Shown here: in pieces, positions 6,374-14,401 of the stretch
Layout: every line of letters begins with the position of its first letter
How positions within the stretch are numbered: the stretch's first letter is position 1
Origin: AC-32 sp038237925
GTDB taxonomy: Bacteria; Actinomycetota; Thermoleophilia; Gaiellales; Gaiellaceae
Assembly (NCBI GenBank): GCA_038237925.1
Contig: JBBRYF010000011.1
Coordinates: 31,544-95,543, forward strand
DNA: 64,000 bases
Direction of reading: 5' to 3'
Notes under the pieces: model-generated
The model's input: only the letters and a program-made list of their open reading frames with translations
Told to the model about the DNA's origin: nothing
Databases searched by the model: none
Made by a program: the position numbers and the translations under genes

Positions 6374-8257
6374 GTGAATAGACTCGACTCTCTGACGAGG
6401 GTCTCTGAACAGTCGCTCCACCGCGCGCTCGGGCTGACCAACTCCGAGTACTCGCGCATCGGCGAGCTGCTCGGGCGCGAGCCCAACCACTTCGAGCTCG
6501 CGGTCTTCTCGCTGCTCTGGTCGGAGCACTGCGGGTACAAGCACTCGGCGCGGCTGCTGAAGCGGCTGCCCTCCGCGGGCGAGCGGGTTGTGCAGGGGCC
6601 TGGCGAGAACGCCGGCGTGATCGACCTCGGCGAGGGCGAGGCTGTCGCGTTCAAGGTCGAGTCACACAACCATCCATCCGCGGTCGAGCCGTTCCAGGGT
6701 GCGGCCACGGGGGTCGGCGGGATCCTGCGTGACATCGTCGCGATGGGCGCGCGCCCCGTGGCGCTGCTCGACGGGCTGCGCTTCGGCGCGCCCGACTGGA
6801 GCTTCCGCCGCGCCGTCGCCGGGATCGGCCACTACGGCAACTGCGTCGGCGTGCCGACGGTCGGCGGCGAGACGGTCTTCGACGAGGCGTACGCGGGGAA
6901 CTGCCTCGTCAATGCGATGTGCGTCGGCCTCCTGCCACGCATACGCGTTCTGGGATCTCGCGCCACCGGCCCCGGAAACGTGATTCTCTTGTATGGCGCC
7001 ACCACCGGCCGCGACGGGATCGGCGGCGCCTCGGTGCTCGCGAGCCAGGAGCTCGGCGAGGGATCCGAGGAGAAGCGGCCCTCCGTGCAGGTCGGTGACC
7101 CGTTCACCGGCAAGAAGCTGATCGAGGCCTCTCTGGAACTCGTCGAGGCCGGGCTCGTCGAATCGCTGCAGGACTGCGGCGCCGCCGGGCTCGCGTCCTC
7201 GCTCGCCGAGATGGCGCGCGACGGGGCCGGCGTCGGCGTCCACCTCGACCGCGTCCCGCTGCGCGAGGAGGGGATGGAGCCGTGGGAGATCATGATCTCG
7301 GAGAGCCAGGAGCGGATGGTCGCGGTCGTCCGGCCCGAGCGGCTCGCCGAGGTCGAGGCCTTGCTCGAGCGCTGGGAGCTCCACCACTCGGCGATCGGCG
7401 AGGTGACCGGCACCGAGGAGCTGCGCGCCTTCTTCGACGACGAGGTCGTCGGCGAGATCCCCGCTGCCTTCCTCACCGACGAATGCCCGCGCTACGAGGT
7501 CGACCGGCTGGAGGTGGCGCGGCCGCGCGCCGAGGTCGACCCGGTCAATCTCGAGCCGAAGGGCTGGATCTACGAGCAGTACGACCAGCTCGTCCTCTCG
7601 CGCACGGTGCGGCGGCCGGGGCTCGACGCGGCCGTGCTGCAGCTGCGGCCCTCGTGGCGCGGGCTCGCGGTCTCGCTCGACGGGCCGCCGCTCGGCGAGC
7701 GCGAGCCGCGGGCGGCGGGCAGGCAGGCCGTGCTCGACGCGGCGCGCAACGTGGCCTGCGCCGGCGGCGAGCCGCTCGCGCTGACGGACTGCCTCAACTT
7801 CGGCAACCCCGAGAAGCCGGAGATCGGCTGGGAGCTCGCGGAGGCGATCGACGGGATCGCGGAAGCGGCGAACGCGCTCGGGATTCCGGTCGTCTCGGGC
7901 AACGTCTCGCTCTACAACGAGACCGATGGGCGCGCGATTCCGCCGACGCCCGTGGTCGGTTGCGTGGGTCTGATTCCGGACGTGCGCGAGGTCCCGCGCG
8001 GCTGGCGGCCGGGCGACCGCGTGTGGCTGGCCGAAGGTGACGAGATTCAGCTGATCGGGTGGCTGTGGCGCAACGCGTCGAATCTCTCGCTCGCCCACGA
8101 CGTGAGCGACGGTGGCCTCGCGCTCGCGCTCGCCGAGGCCTCGGCGTTCAGCGGGCACGAGTTCAGCGCGGACGCGGAGGCGCCGTACAGCTCGGTCGTC
8201 CTCGCCGGCCCGAAGCCGGACTGGCCGAATGTGCGCGAGCTCGGGACGGTGCGCTGA
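6374..8257 (+). CDS. purL: phosphoribosylformylglycinamidine synthase, small PurL
   Basis: ATP-dependent FGAR amidotransferase subunit, step four of IMP synthesis. It normally works with PurQ (glutaminase) and PurS, neither of which is in the window. GTG 6374 is my start, giving 627 residues; an upstream extension lacks protein character. LLWSEHCGYKHS (about 48-59) and AFKVESHNHPSAVEPFQGAATGVGG, which holds the catalytic region, are intact. So are the two AIRS-type halves, with VSGNVSLYNET in the second. The last domain is short: after the PPTPVVG motif only about 105 residues remain. This makes the protein closer to the compact PurL of Thermotoga (about 600 residues) than to the 740-residue Bacillus form. 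Its stop overlaps the purF start by one base (TGATG), implying coupled translation. Confidence 0.95.
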   Translation: MNRLDSLTRVSEQSLHRALGLTNSEYSRIGELLGREPNHFELAVFSLLWSEHCGYKHSARLLKRLPSAGERVVQGPGENAGVIDLGEGEAVAFKVESHNHPSAVEPFQGAATGVGGILRDIVAMGARPVALLDGLRFGAPDWSFRRAVAGIGHYGNCVGVPTVGGETVFDEAYAGNCLVNAMCVGLLPRIRVLGSRATGPGNVILLYGATTGRDGIGGASVLASQELGEGSEEKRPSVQVGDPFTGKKLIEASLELVEAGLVESLQDCGAAGLASSLAEMARDGAGVGVHLDRVPLREEGMEPWEIMISESQERMVAVVRPERLAEVEALLERWELHHSAIGEVTGTEELRAFFDDEVVGEIPAAFLTDECPRYEVDRLEVARPRAEVDPVNLEPKGWIYEQYDQLVLSRTVRRPGLDAAVLQLRPSWRGLAVSLDGPPLGEREPRAAGRQAVLDAARNVACAGGEPLALTDCLNFGNPEKPEIGWELAEAIDGIAEAANALGIPVVSGNVSLYNETDGRAIPPTPVVGCVGLIPDVREVPRGWRPGDRVWLAEGDEIQLIGWLWRNASNLSLAHDVSDGGLALALAEASAFSGHEFSADAEAPYSSVVLAGPKPDWPNVRELGTVR

Positions 8258-9639
8258 TGTGCGGCGTCTTCGGCATCCGCGCACCGGAGCGGGACGTCGC
8301 GCGCGTGACCTACTTCGGGCTCTTCGCACTCCAGCACCGCGGCCAGGAGTCGGCCGGAATTGCCGTCTCCGACCAGGGCCGCCTGACCGTCCTGCGCGAC
8401 ATGGGCCTCGTCACGCAGGTCTTCGACGAGCAGAAGCTACACGGCCTCCACGGCGACACAGCGATCGGCCACACGCGCTACTCGACCACCGGCTCGACGC
8501 ACTGGGCCAACGCGCAGCCCCTGATCCAGCGCGGGCGCGGGCGGACGGTCGCGCTCGGGCACAACGGCAACCTGGTGAACGCGGCCGAACTGCGCGACGC
8601 GCTCGCCGACGACGGGGTGACGCTCGCCACGACCTCCGACACCGAGGTGATCGCCGCGCTCGTCGCAAACGGCGAGGCACCGCTCGAGGACGCCATCGCG
8701 GCCGCGATGGCGCGGCTCGAGGGCGCGTTCTCGGTGGTCGCACTTTCCGAGGGGACGCTGATCGGCTTCCGCGACCGCCACGGCTTCCGGCCGCTCTGCC
8801 TCGGCCGCGGCGAGCACGGCGAGTGGATCCTCGCCTCGGAGACCTGTGCGCTCGACCTCGTCGGCGCAGAGCTCGAGCGCGAGCTGGCGCCCGGCGAGCT
8901 CGTCCTGATCGACGAGGACGGCGTCCGCACCCGGCAAGCGGTCGAGCCGGCCGAGCACGGCTCGCTCTGCATCTTCGAGTTCTTCTATCTCGCGCGCCCG
9001 GACACACGGCTCGACGGCGTCGAGGTGCACGGAGCACGCGTCCGGATGGGCGAGCGGCTCGCTGCCGAGGCGCCGGTCGAGGCCGACCTCGTGCTGCCGA
9101 TCCCGGACTCGGGCACTCCGGCCGCGATCGGGTTCTCGCGCGCGAGCGGGATCCCGTTCTCGGAGGGCCTGATCAAGAACCGCTACGTCGGCCGCACGTT
9201 CATCCAGCCCGACCAGGGCCTGCGCGAGCAGGGCGTGAAGCTGAAGTTCAACCCGCTCGGGGAGGTCGCAGGCAAGCGCGTGGTGGTCGTCGACGACTCG
9301 ATCGTCCGCGGCAACACGACGCGCAAGATCGTCCAGATGCTGTTCGAGGCCGGAGCCGCCGAGGTGCACGTGCGTGTCTCGGCGCCGCCGGTGATCGGCC
9401 AGTGCTTCTACGGCATCGACCTCGCCGAGGAGGACGAGCTGATCGCGAGCAACCGCTCGGTGGAGGAGGTGCGCAAGCACATCGGCGCCACCTCGCTCGC
9501 CTACATCTCGCTCGAGGGACTGCAGGAGTCGACCCTGCGGCCGGCCTCGGAGCTCTGTCGCGCCTGCCTCACGCGGGACTACCCGACGGCGGTCCCGCGT
9601 GAGGGCGCGAAGCTCAGGTTCGAGCCGGCTAGGGCCTAA
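8257..9639 (+). CDS. purF: amidophosphoribosyltransferase
   Basis: Commits PRPP to purine synthesis by making 5-phosphoribosylamine from glutamine and PRPP. It has 460 residues from ATG 8257, so Cys2 follows the initiator Met and becomes the N-terminal nucleophile (MCGVFGI) with no propeptide. The glutaminase half runs to about residue 235 (QHRGQESAGI, HNGNL, GFRPLCLG). The phosphoribosyltransferase half carries the PRPP loop VVVVDDSIVRGNT at about 343-355. Length is typical of the family. It overlaps purL by one base and ends before a strong hairpin shared with the converging minus-strand gene. Regulation is presumably through the purL leader. Confidence 0.97.
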   Translation: MCGVFGIRAPERDVARVTYFGLFALQHRGQESAGIAVSDQGRLTVLRDMGLVTQVFDEQKLHGLHGDTAIGHTRYSTTGSTHWANAQPLIQRGRGRTVALGHNGNLVNAAELRDALADDGVTLATTSDTEVIAALVANGEAPLEDAIAAAMARLEGAFSVVALSEGTLIGFRDRHGFRPLCLGRGEHGEWILASETCALDLVGAELERELAPGELVLIDEDGVRTRQAVEPAEHGSLCIFEFFYLARPDTRLDGVEVHGARVRMGERLAAEAPVEADLVLPIPDSGTPAAIGFSRASGIPFSEGLIKNRYVGRTFIQPDQGLREQGVKLKFNPLGEVAGKRVVVVDDSIVRGNTTRKIVQMLFEAGAAEVHVRVSAPPVIGQCFYGIDLAEEDELIASNRSVEEVRKHIGATSLAYISLEGLQESTLRPASELCRACLTRDYPTAVPREGAKLRFEPARA

Positions 9640-9667
9640 GGCGTTCGCTTGCGACGCCGACCAAAGA

Positions 9668-9694
9668 GGTCGGACCGGCTTTGCCGGTCCGACC
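9668..9694. terminator. bidirectional hairpin terminator after purF
   Basis: A perfect 12-bp stem (9668-9679 with 9683-9694) closes a TTT loop. It sits between the purF stop and the convergent gene ending at 9703. A second, smaller inverted repeat (GGCGT/ACGCC) precedes it at about 9640-9658. Confidence 0.8.
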
Positions 9695-9702
9695 GTCCTC
9701 AG

Positions 9703-9975
9703 CTACTGCTCGAGGACGCGGCTCGCCTTCGCGATGCCGCGGCTGACGAGATAGAACGCAGTCAGAACCGTCGTCACGGTCACCCAGTACCGGGTGTCGA
9801 CCGTCTTGGCGATGATCCAGATCAGGGTGAAGATGACCTCGATCACGAAGTAGAGCGCGAACTCCGCGTTGCCCGGGATCGGCATCCGGGCGCCCGAGGG
9901 GATACTCGGCATCCCCATCGTCGGGCGGGACGCGCCCGTGGTTCCGCCGGGCTGCTCCGGGGGAGTCGTCGACAT
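9703..9975 (-). CDS. small membrane protein, two transmembrane segments
   Basis: A 90-residue protein from ATG 9975 with the Shine-Dalgarno AAAGGAGAG well placed. Residues 1-36 are Pro/Gly/Met-rich and soluble. Two hydrophobic helices follow, FALYFVIEVIFTLIWIIA at about 39-56 and a second at about 64-80. It ends with a short basic tail. There is no conserved catalytic feature and I do not recognise the family. It sits directly upstream of nothing on its own strand except the VOC gene (stop 9992, 17 bp before its start), so the two could share a transcript. Confidence 0.75.
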   Translation of the reverse strand: MSTTPPEQPGGTTGASRPTMGMPSIPSGARMPIPGNAEFALYFVIEVIFTLIWIIAKTVDTRYWVTVTTVLTAFYLVSRGIAKASRVLEQ

Positions 9976-9991
9976 GCCAGCTCTCCTTTCT

Positions 9992-10402
9992 TCAGGCCGC
10001 TAGGCCAGGGACGTGCACGATTTCCAGCTTGATGCCGTCGGGATCGTAGAAGAACACCGCGTAATACCCCGGCGTGTACCAATACTCCTCCGGGCCGCTC
10101 TCGATCTCGGCGCCCTGCGCTTGGAGCCACTCGGCCCGCTCGTTGACCGCGGCACGCGAGGCCGCGTCGAACGCGAGGTGGTGCAGGCCGACCCGGTAGC
10201 GGTCGTACGGGGCGTCGCTCTGGGTCTTGGCCTCGCGCAGGCCGAGCGAGCTGCCGGAGCCCGAGAGGTACCAGATCGTCTCGCCCCGTTCGCCCTCGAC
10301 CTCGCCGATGCGGTGGTAGCCGAGCGGCGCGAGCAGCTCGCGGTAGAACGCCAGGCTGCGCTCGATCGAGGAGACGACGAGGTCGACGTGGTGGACGCCC
10401 AT
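9992..10402 (-). CDS. VOC-family protein (glyoxalase/dioxygenase superfamily)
   Basis: A 136-residue single VOC protein; start ATG 10402 (MGVHHVDLVVSSIERSLAFY). The two beta-alpha-beta-beta-beta modules are visible: HHVDLVV with His5 as a likely metal ligand, then VGLHHLAFDA, and YYAVFFYDPDGIKLEIVHVP at the end with Glu in the KLEI position. This is the His/Glu arrangement of metal-binding VOC enzymes such as glyoxalase I and methylmalonyl-CoA epimerase. The substrate is unknown. It is divergent from the leader and VOC gene of the purM block, and its promoter must lie inside or beside that leader (10403-10456). Confidence 0.88.
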   Translation of the reverse strand: MGVHHVDLVVSSIERSLAFYRELLAPLGYHRIGEVEGERGETIWYLSGSGSSLGLREAKTQSDAPYDRYRVGLHHLAFDAASRAAVNERAEWLQAQGAEIESGPEEYWYTPGYYAVFFYDPDGIKLEIVHVPGLAA

Positions 10403-10456
10403 GTGCCGAGCGTTACGTTCCTCACTCCGGCTGGTCTTCCTGCACAATCGGGCCCC

Positions 10457-10620
10457 AGTGCCTCTTCCAGTGATGGTGCCCAGGTCCACGGTCGCTAGCA
10501 CCAAGCCAGCGGCCGCACTCGTCCGCCGGCCAGGCCGGTTGCCTGGCCTAGGACGAGGGTGGGCGCCGGCGCAGCGTGATAGCGGGCGTGGGACGGGCAA
10601 CCATCGCTGGAAGAGGCACT
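10457..10620 (+). ncRNA. candidate cis-regulatory RNA before VOC-purM-purN (paralogue of the purH leader)
   Basis: A 21-base segment at 10457-10477 pairs along its whole length (one G-U) with 10600-10620, which contains the ribosome binding site GGAAGAGG and ends one base before the ATG. The 122 bases enclosed include a second helix: CTCGTCC 10518-10524 with GGACGAG 10551-10557. Inside it is an 8-bp hairpin, GGCCAGGC/GCCTGGCC (10528-10548), with a CGGTT loop. Single-stranded blocks AGCACCAAGCCAG and GCGTGAT are shared with the purH leader at 12701-12861, while stem bases differ in compensating ways. A fold that buries the start region suggests translational control by a ligand or protein. The hallmark sequences of the ZTP, SAM, cobalamin and ykkC classes are not seen. 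Confidence 0.75.
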
Positions 10621-10621
10621 A

Positions 10622-11233
10622 ATGGAGCTGTTCCATTACCACCTGGTCACGAGCAACATCCGTGAGGTCGAGGCGCGGTATCTCGCGCAGCTCGGCTTCC
10701 GGCTGGTGGCGCGGCACGGGCGGATCGGCGAGGACCAGGTGCACTACGAGGCGGGGGTCTCGTGGGAGGAGCTCGAGCGCACCGGCTTCCGCCACCGCCT
10801 CTCCGAGCTCGAGCGCGGCGCCGTGAACGTCGTGGTACAGTCGGGCCAGTGGCCGCTGCCGCGGGTCGACCACCTCGGCGTGGCGCTCGACGACGACGAG
10901 TTCCACCAGGTGCTCGAGCGGGCGACGCGGCTGCAGCTGCGCGTTCAGGAGTACCCGGGCCGGCGCACCTTCGTCGCCACGGACGCTGGCTACCGGCTCG
11001 AGGTCCACCCGCAACGGGACTGGATCGACGAGCTGCTCGGGAACGTCGACGAGCTGCGGCTGACCGAGCTCCACCTACGCGCCGACGACCCGGAGGCGAA
11101 GACCGAGGCGCTCAGCATGCTCCTGGACATCGACCAGTCGGATGGCCAGGTCGTCCTCGGCGACACCGCCGTACGGTTCCTGCCAGAAGGCCCGCGCGGG
11201 CGACCGGAGCTGTACGCCGAGGTCTTCGACTAG
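10622..11233 (+). CDS. VOC-superfamily protein heading the purM operon
   Basis: A 203-residue protein from ATG 10622. The N-terminal MELFHYHLVTSNIREVEARYLAQLGF and the later LPRVDHLGVALDDDEF are the starts of two VOC modules (about 1-70 and 75-140), and RTFVATDAGYRLEVHP carries the usual C-terminal Glu strand. The last 65 residues (from about ELLGNVDELRLTELHLRADD) begin a third, partial module. It could be a metal-dependent enzyme or a ligand-binding protein. Its gene is 25 bp from purM and shares the RNA leader, so it is likely co-regulated with purine synthesis. I know of no standard purine step for a VOC enzyme, which makes its position notable. Confidence 0.85.
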   Translation: MELFHYHLVTSNIREVEARYLAQLGFRLVARHGRIGEDQVHYEAGVSWEELERTGFRHRLSELERGAVNVVVQSGQWPLPRVDHLGVALDDDEFHQVLERATRLQLRVQEYPGRRTFVATDAGYRLEVHPQRDWIDELLGNVDELRLTELHLRADDPEAKTEALSMLLDIDQSDGQVVLGDTAVRFLPEGPRGRPELYAEVFD

Positions 11234-11258
11234 CCGCGCCGCCTTCTAGACTCGCCCG

Positions 11259-12170
11259 GTGAGCTCCGGGGGCAGGACCTACGAGGAGGCAGGGGTCTCG
11301 CTCGCTGCCGCCGACGAGGTGGTCGAGCGCCTGCGCGGCGCGGTCGAGTCGACCGGCGCGACCGGCTTCGGCGCCTTCGCCGGGCTCTACCCGCTCGACG
11401 AGCGGAAGCTGCTCGCGGCCTCGACCGACGGGGTCGGCTCGAAGCTCGTGCTCTCGCGGCGGGCCGGACGGCTGCGCGATGCGGGCCGCGACCTGGCTGC
11501 GCACTGCATCAACGACGTGCTCACGACCGGAGCCGAGCCGCTCTTCCTGATGGACTACGTCGCTGCCCACGAGCTCGACCTCGCGCAGGTCGCCGAGCTC
11601 GTCGAGGGCGCGGCCGAGGTCTGCCGCGAGGCCGGCTGCGCACTGATCGGCGGCGAGACCGCCGAGCTGCCGGGTGTGTACCGCGAGCACGAGCTCGACT
11701 TCGCCGGGACCTGCGTGGGGATCGTCGACCGGGAGCGGCTGATCGACGGCTCGCGCTGCGAGCCGGGAGACCTCGTGCTCGGCCTTCCCTCCTCCGGCCT
11801 GCACACCAACGGCTTCTCGCTCGTGCGCCGGCTCGTCGGCGAGGGCGACTTCGACGCCGACCTGCTGCTCGCGCCGCACCGACTCTACCGCGACGAGCTT
11901 CGAGCGCTGCGGGAGCGCACCGACGTGAAGGCGCTCGCTCACGTGACCGGCGGCGGGATCCTCGGCAACCTCACGCGCGTGCTGCCCGACGGCGTCGCGG
12001 CGGAGATCAAGTGGGACTCGTGGGCGCGGCCGCCGGTCTTCGCCTGGCTTGACGAGCAGGGCGTCGACGAGGAGGAGCAGCGGCGAGTGTTCAACCTCGG
12101 GATCGGGATGTGCGCGGTCGCCCCCGAGGCCGACGCGGGCGCCGGAACCGTGATCGGGCGGCTTGCGTGA
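11259..12170 (+). CDS. purM: phosphoribosylformylglycinamidine cyclo-ligase (AIR synthetase)
   Basis: Closes the imidazole ring, converting FGAM to AIR with ATP in the cytoplasm. It has 303 residues from GTG 11259, slightly short for PurM (about 340). LLAASTDGVGSKL (about 46-58) is the ATP-binding signature, and DLAAHCINDVLTTGAEPLFLMDY, ALIGGETAELPGVY and HVTGGGILGNL are the usual conserved blocks. The C-terminal glycine-rich end is trimmed. The start of purN overlaps the stop by four bases (GTGA), indicating translational coupling. Third gene of the transcription unit that begins with the RNA leader at 10457. Confidence 0.95.
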   Translation: MSSGGRTYEEAGVSLAAADEVVERLRGAVESTGATGFGAFAGLYPLDERKLLAASTDGVGSKLVLSRRAGRLRDAGRDLAAHCINDVLTTGAEPLFLMDYVAAHELDLAQVAELVEGAAEVCREAGCALIGGETAELPGVYREHELDFAGTCVGIVDRERLIDGSRCEPGDLVLGLPSSGLHTNGFSLVRRLVGEGDFDADLLLAPHRLYRDELRALRERTDVKALAHVTGGGILGNLTRVLPDGVAAEIKWDSWARPPVFAWLDEQGVDEEEQRRVFNLGIGMCAVAPEADAGAGTVIGRLA

Positions 12171-12724
12171 TCGGCGTCCTCGTGAGCGGTGAAGGGACGA
12201 ACCTGCAGGCGCTGATCGACGAGGGCCTGCCGATCGTCGCCGTCGCCAGCAACGCCGCCGACGCGCGGGCGCTTCAGCGCGCCGAAGCGGCAGGAATCGC
12301 GGCCGCGGCCTTCGAGCTCGACGACTTCGAAGACCGCGAGGCGCGCGACCTGGCGATGGCCGACTGGCTCGATTCGCGCAGCGTCGACCTCGTCGTCTGC
12401 GCGGGCTACATGCACCTGCTGCGGCGCTGCTTCCTCGTGCGCTTTCCGGGTCGGGTGGTGAACACGCACTCCGCGCCGTTGCCCGAGTTCCCGGGCCCGC
12501 ATCCGATCGACGACGTGCTGGCGGCGGGCGTGCCGGAGACCGCGGCGACCGTGCACTACGTCGACGGCGGGGTCGACACGGGCCCGGTGATCGCCGCAGA
12601 GCGCGTGCCCGTGCTCCCGAACGACGATGCCGAGACGTTGAAGGAGCGCGTTCAGGCCGTCGAGCACCGGCTGCTCCCACGGGTGGTCCGCGAGCTGATC
12701 GGTGCCCCTTCAGGTGATGTCTAG
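12167..12724 (+). CDS. purN: phosphoribosylglycinamide formyltransferase
   Basis: Transfers formyl from 10-formyl-THF to GAR. It has 185 residues, starting at GTG 12167 inside the purM stop. IGVLVSGEGTNLQALID is the phosphate-binding start (GEGTN here, commonly GSGSN). VVNTHSAPLPEFPGPHP carries the catalytic Asn-x-His, and HYVDGGVDTGPVIA carries the catalytic Asp. The helix between the last two motifs is shortened. The last 24 bases of the coding sequence also form the 5' arm of the helix that sequesters the purH ribosome binding site, so purN translation and purH leader folding are physically linked. Confidence 0.95.
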   Translation: MIGVLVSGEGTNLQALIDEGLPIVAVASNAADARALQRAEAAGIAAAAFELDDFEDREARDLAMADWLDSRSVDLVVCAGYMHLLRRCFLVRFPGRVVNTHSAPLPEFPGPHPIDDVLAAGVPETAATVHYVDGGVDTGPVIAAERVPVLPNDDAETLKERVQAVEHRLLPRVVRELIGAPSGDV

Positions 12725-12861
12725 CCTCCGGGTCGCGAGCACCAAGCCAGGGGCCGCGCTCGGCCGCGGCCAAGGCTGGTTGCCTTGGCAAGGACGAGAG
12801 TGGTTCCTGGCGCCGCGTGATCGCGGGCCGGAGGCGGGCGCTCATCGGCTGGAGGGGCACC
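12701..12861 (+). ncRNA. candidate cis-regulatory RNA before purH (paralogue of the purM-block leader)
   Basis: The segment 12701-12719, inside the end of purN, pairs with 12843-12861 (two internal mismatches and one G-U). The latter contains GGAGGGG and ends one base before the purH GTG. The enclosed 123 bases match the leader at 10457 in size and order: GGTCGC, AGCACCAAGCCAG, GGCCGC, then CTCG/CGAG closing an 8-bp hairpin GCCAAGGC/GCCTTGGC with a TGGTT loop (12769-12789), then GTGG, GGCGC and GCGTGAT. The hairpin bases differ from the other leader in compensating pairs. A CCGCG-TGAT-CGCGG hairpin is also possible at about 12812-12825. The ligand is unknown. Confidence 0.78.
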
Positions 12862-12862
12862 T

Positions 12863-14401
12863 GTGATTCGCCGCGCGCTGATCTCGGTCTACGACAAGAC
12901 CGGCCTCGAGCCGTTTGCGCGTGGGCTGATTGAGCAGGATGTCGAGCTCGTCGCGAGCGGAGGCACGGCCACCTTCCTGCAGAAGCTCGGGCTCGCGGTG
13001 ACGCCGGTCGAGGACCTGACCGAGGTGCCCGAGCTGCTCGGCGGCCGCGTCAAGACCCTGCACCCGCGTATTCACGCCGCGATCCTGGCGCGGCGCGATC
13101 GCCCGGACGACAACGCGAACCTGGACGAGCACGGGATCGAGCCGTTCGACCTCGTCTGCGTGAACCTCTACCCGTTCGAGGACGTCGTCTCGCGCCGCGC
13201 GGTCGGCGAGCAGGATGCCGTCGAGATGATCGACATCGGTGGGCCGGCGATGCTCCGCGCCGCGGCGAAGAACTTCGCCCACGTCGCGCCCGTCTCCCGT
13301 CCCGACCACTACGACGCGGTGCTCGAGGAGCTGCGTGAGCGCGGCGACCTCTCGCTCGAGACCCGGCGGCGGCTCGCTGCCGAGACGTTCGCGCTGACGG
13401 CCGCCTACGAGGCGGCGATCGCGAACTGGTTCACGGCGCCAGAGGGTTTCCCCGACGCGTTCCTGCCCGGCTTCACGAAGGAGCTCGAGCTGGCCTACGG
13501 CGAGAACCCGCACCAGAGCGCCGCGTACTACTCCGAGCGCGGCGCACGGCTGCACCTGCTCTCGCGGGTCGAGCAGCTGCACGGGCGCGGGCTCTCGTAC
13601 AACAACCTGAACGACCTCTCGGCGGCGCGGCTCGTGGCGCGCGAGTTCGAGCTGCCCGCGTGCGTGATCGTCAAGCACGCGAACCCGTGCGGCGTCGCGG
13701 TGGCCGGCGCGATCGAGCGGGCGTACGTGCGCGCGCTCGCCGCCGACCCGATCTCGGCCTACGGCGGGGTCGTCGTCCTCAATCGGCCGGTCAGCGAAGC
13801 GCTCGGCGAGCGGTTGGCCGAGCAGTTCGTCGAGGTGCTGTTCGCGCCCGGGTACGACGACGCGGCGCTCGAGCGCCTCAAGGAGAAGCCGGCGACGCGG
13901 ATTCTCGTCGACCGCGAGCGGCGGATCGCAAACCCGGGAGAGCGCGACTACAAGCGGGTGATCGGCGGGCTGCTCGTCCAGGAGCGGGACTCCGACATCG
14001 AGGACCGCGAGGGCATGGAGGTCGTCTGCGGCTCGCCGAGCGAGATGGCGTGGGGCGACCTGCTCTTCGCCTGGCGTGTCTGCAAGCAGGTCACCTCGAA
14101 CGCGATCGTGCTCGCGCACGACCTGCAGACGATCGGGATCGGCGCGGGTCAGATGAGCCGCGTGGACTCGGTGCGGATCGCGCTCGACAAGGCGCGCGAG
14201 CACGGGCACGAGACGGCAGGCGCGGTGGTCGCCTCGGACGCGTTCTTCCCGTTCGCGGACGGCCCGCAGCTAGCGCTGACCGCGGGCGTGACGGGCGTGG
14301 TCCAGCCCGGCGGCTCGAAGCGCGACGCCGAGGTGATCGAGGCCGTCGAGCGGGCCGGCGCGACGATGATCTTCACGCACCGCCGCCACTTCCGGCACTA
14401 A
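12863..14401 (+). CDS. purH: bifunctional AICAR transformylase / IMP cyclohydrolase
   Basis: Carries out the last two steps to IMP. It has 512 residues from GTG 12863. The N-terminal cyclohydrolase (MGS-like) domain shows ISVYDKTGLEPFARGL, LVASGGTATFLQ, LLGGRVKTLHPRIHAAILARR and DLVCVNLYPF. The C-terminal transformylase holds YGENPHQSAAYY, the catalytic CVIVKHANPCGVA (Lys-His) and the closing ALTAGVTGVVQPGGSKRDAEVI. Length and order are normal. The start codon lies one base after a helix that can hide its ribosome binding site. Its stop codon overlaps the stop of the converging Cfa-like gene (14398). Confidence 0.97.
   Translation: MIRRALISVYDKTGLEPFARGLIEQDVELVASGGTATFLQKLGLAVTPVEDLTEVPELLGGRVKTLHPRIHAAILARRDRPDDNANLDEHGIEPFDLVCVNLYPFEDVVSRRAVGEQDAVEMIDIGGPAMLRAAAKNFAHVAPVSRPDHYDAVLEELRERGDLSLETRRRLAAETFALTAAYEAAIANWFTAPEGFPDAFLPGFTKELELAYGENPHQSAAYYSERGARLHLLSRVEQLHGRGLSYNNLNDLSAARLVAREFELPACVIVKHANPCGVAVAGAIERAYVRALAADPISAYGGVVVLNRPVSEALGERLAEQFVEVLFAPGYDDAALERLKEKPATRILVDRERRIANPGERDYKRVIGGLLVQERDSDIEDREGMEVVCGSPSEMAWGDLLFAWRVCKQVTSNAIVLAHDLQTIGIGAGQMSRVDSVRIALDKAREHGHETAGAVVASDAFFPFADGPQLALTAGVTGVVQPGGSKRDAEVIEAVERAGATMIFTHRRHFRH

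Noticed and set aside
10457..12861. Known ZMP-ZTP riboswitch
   Set aside because: The position before purH fits, but the hallmark GGGCGTGACTGGCG, CCACCGGGGAG and CCGCCTGGGCA segments are not present in either leader.
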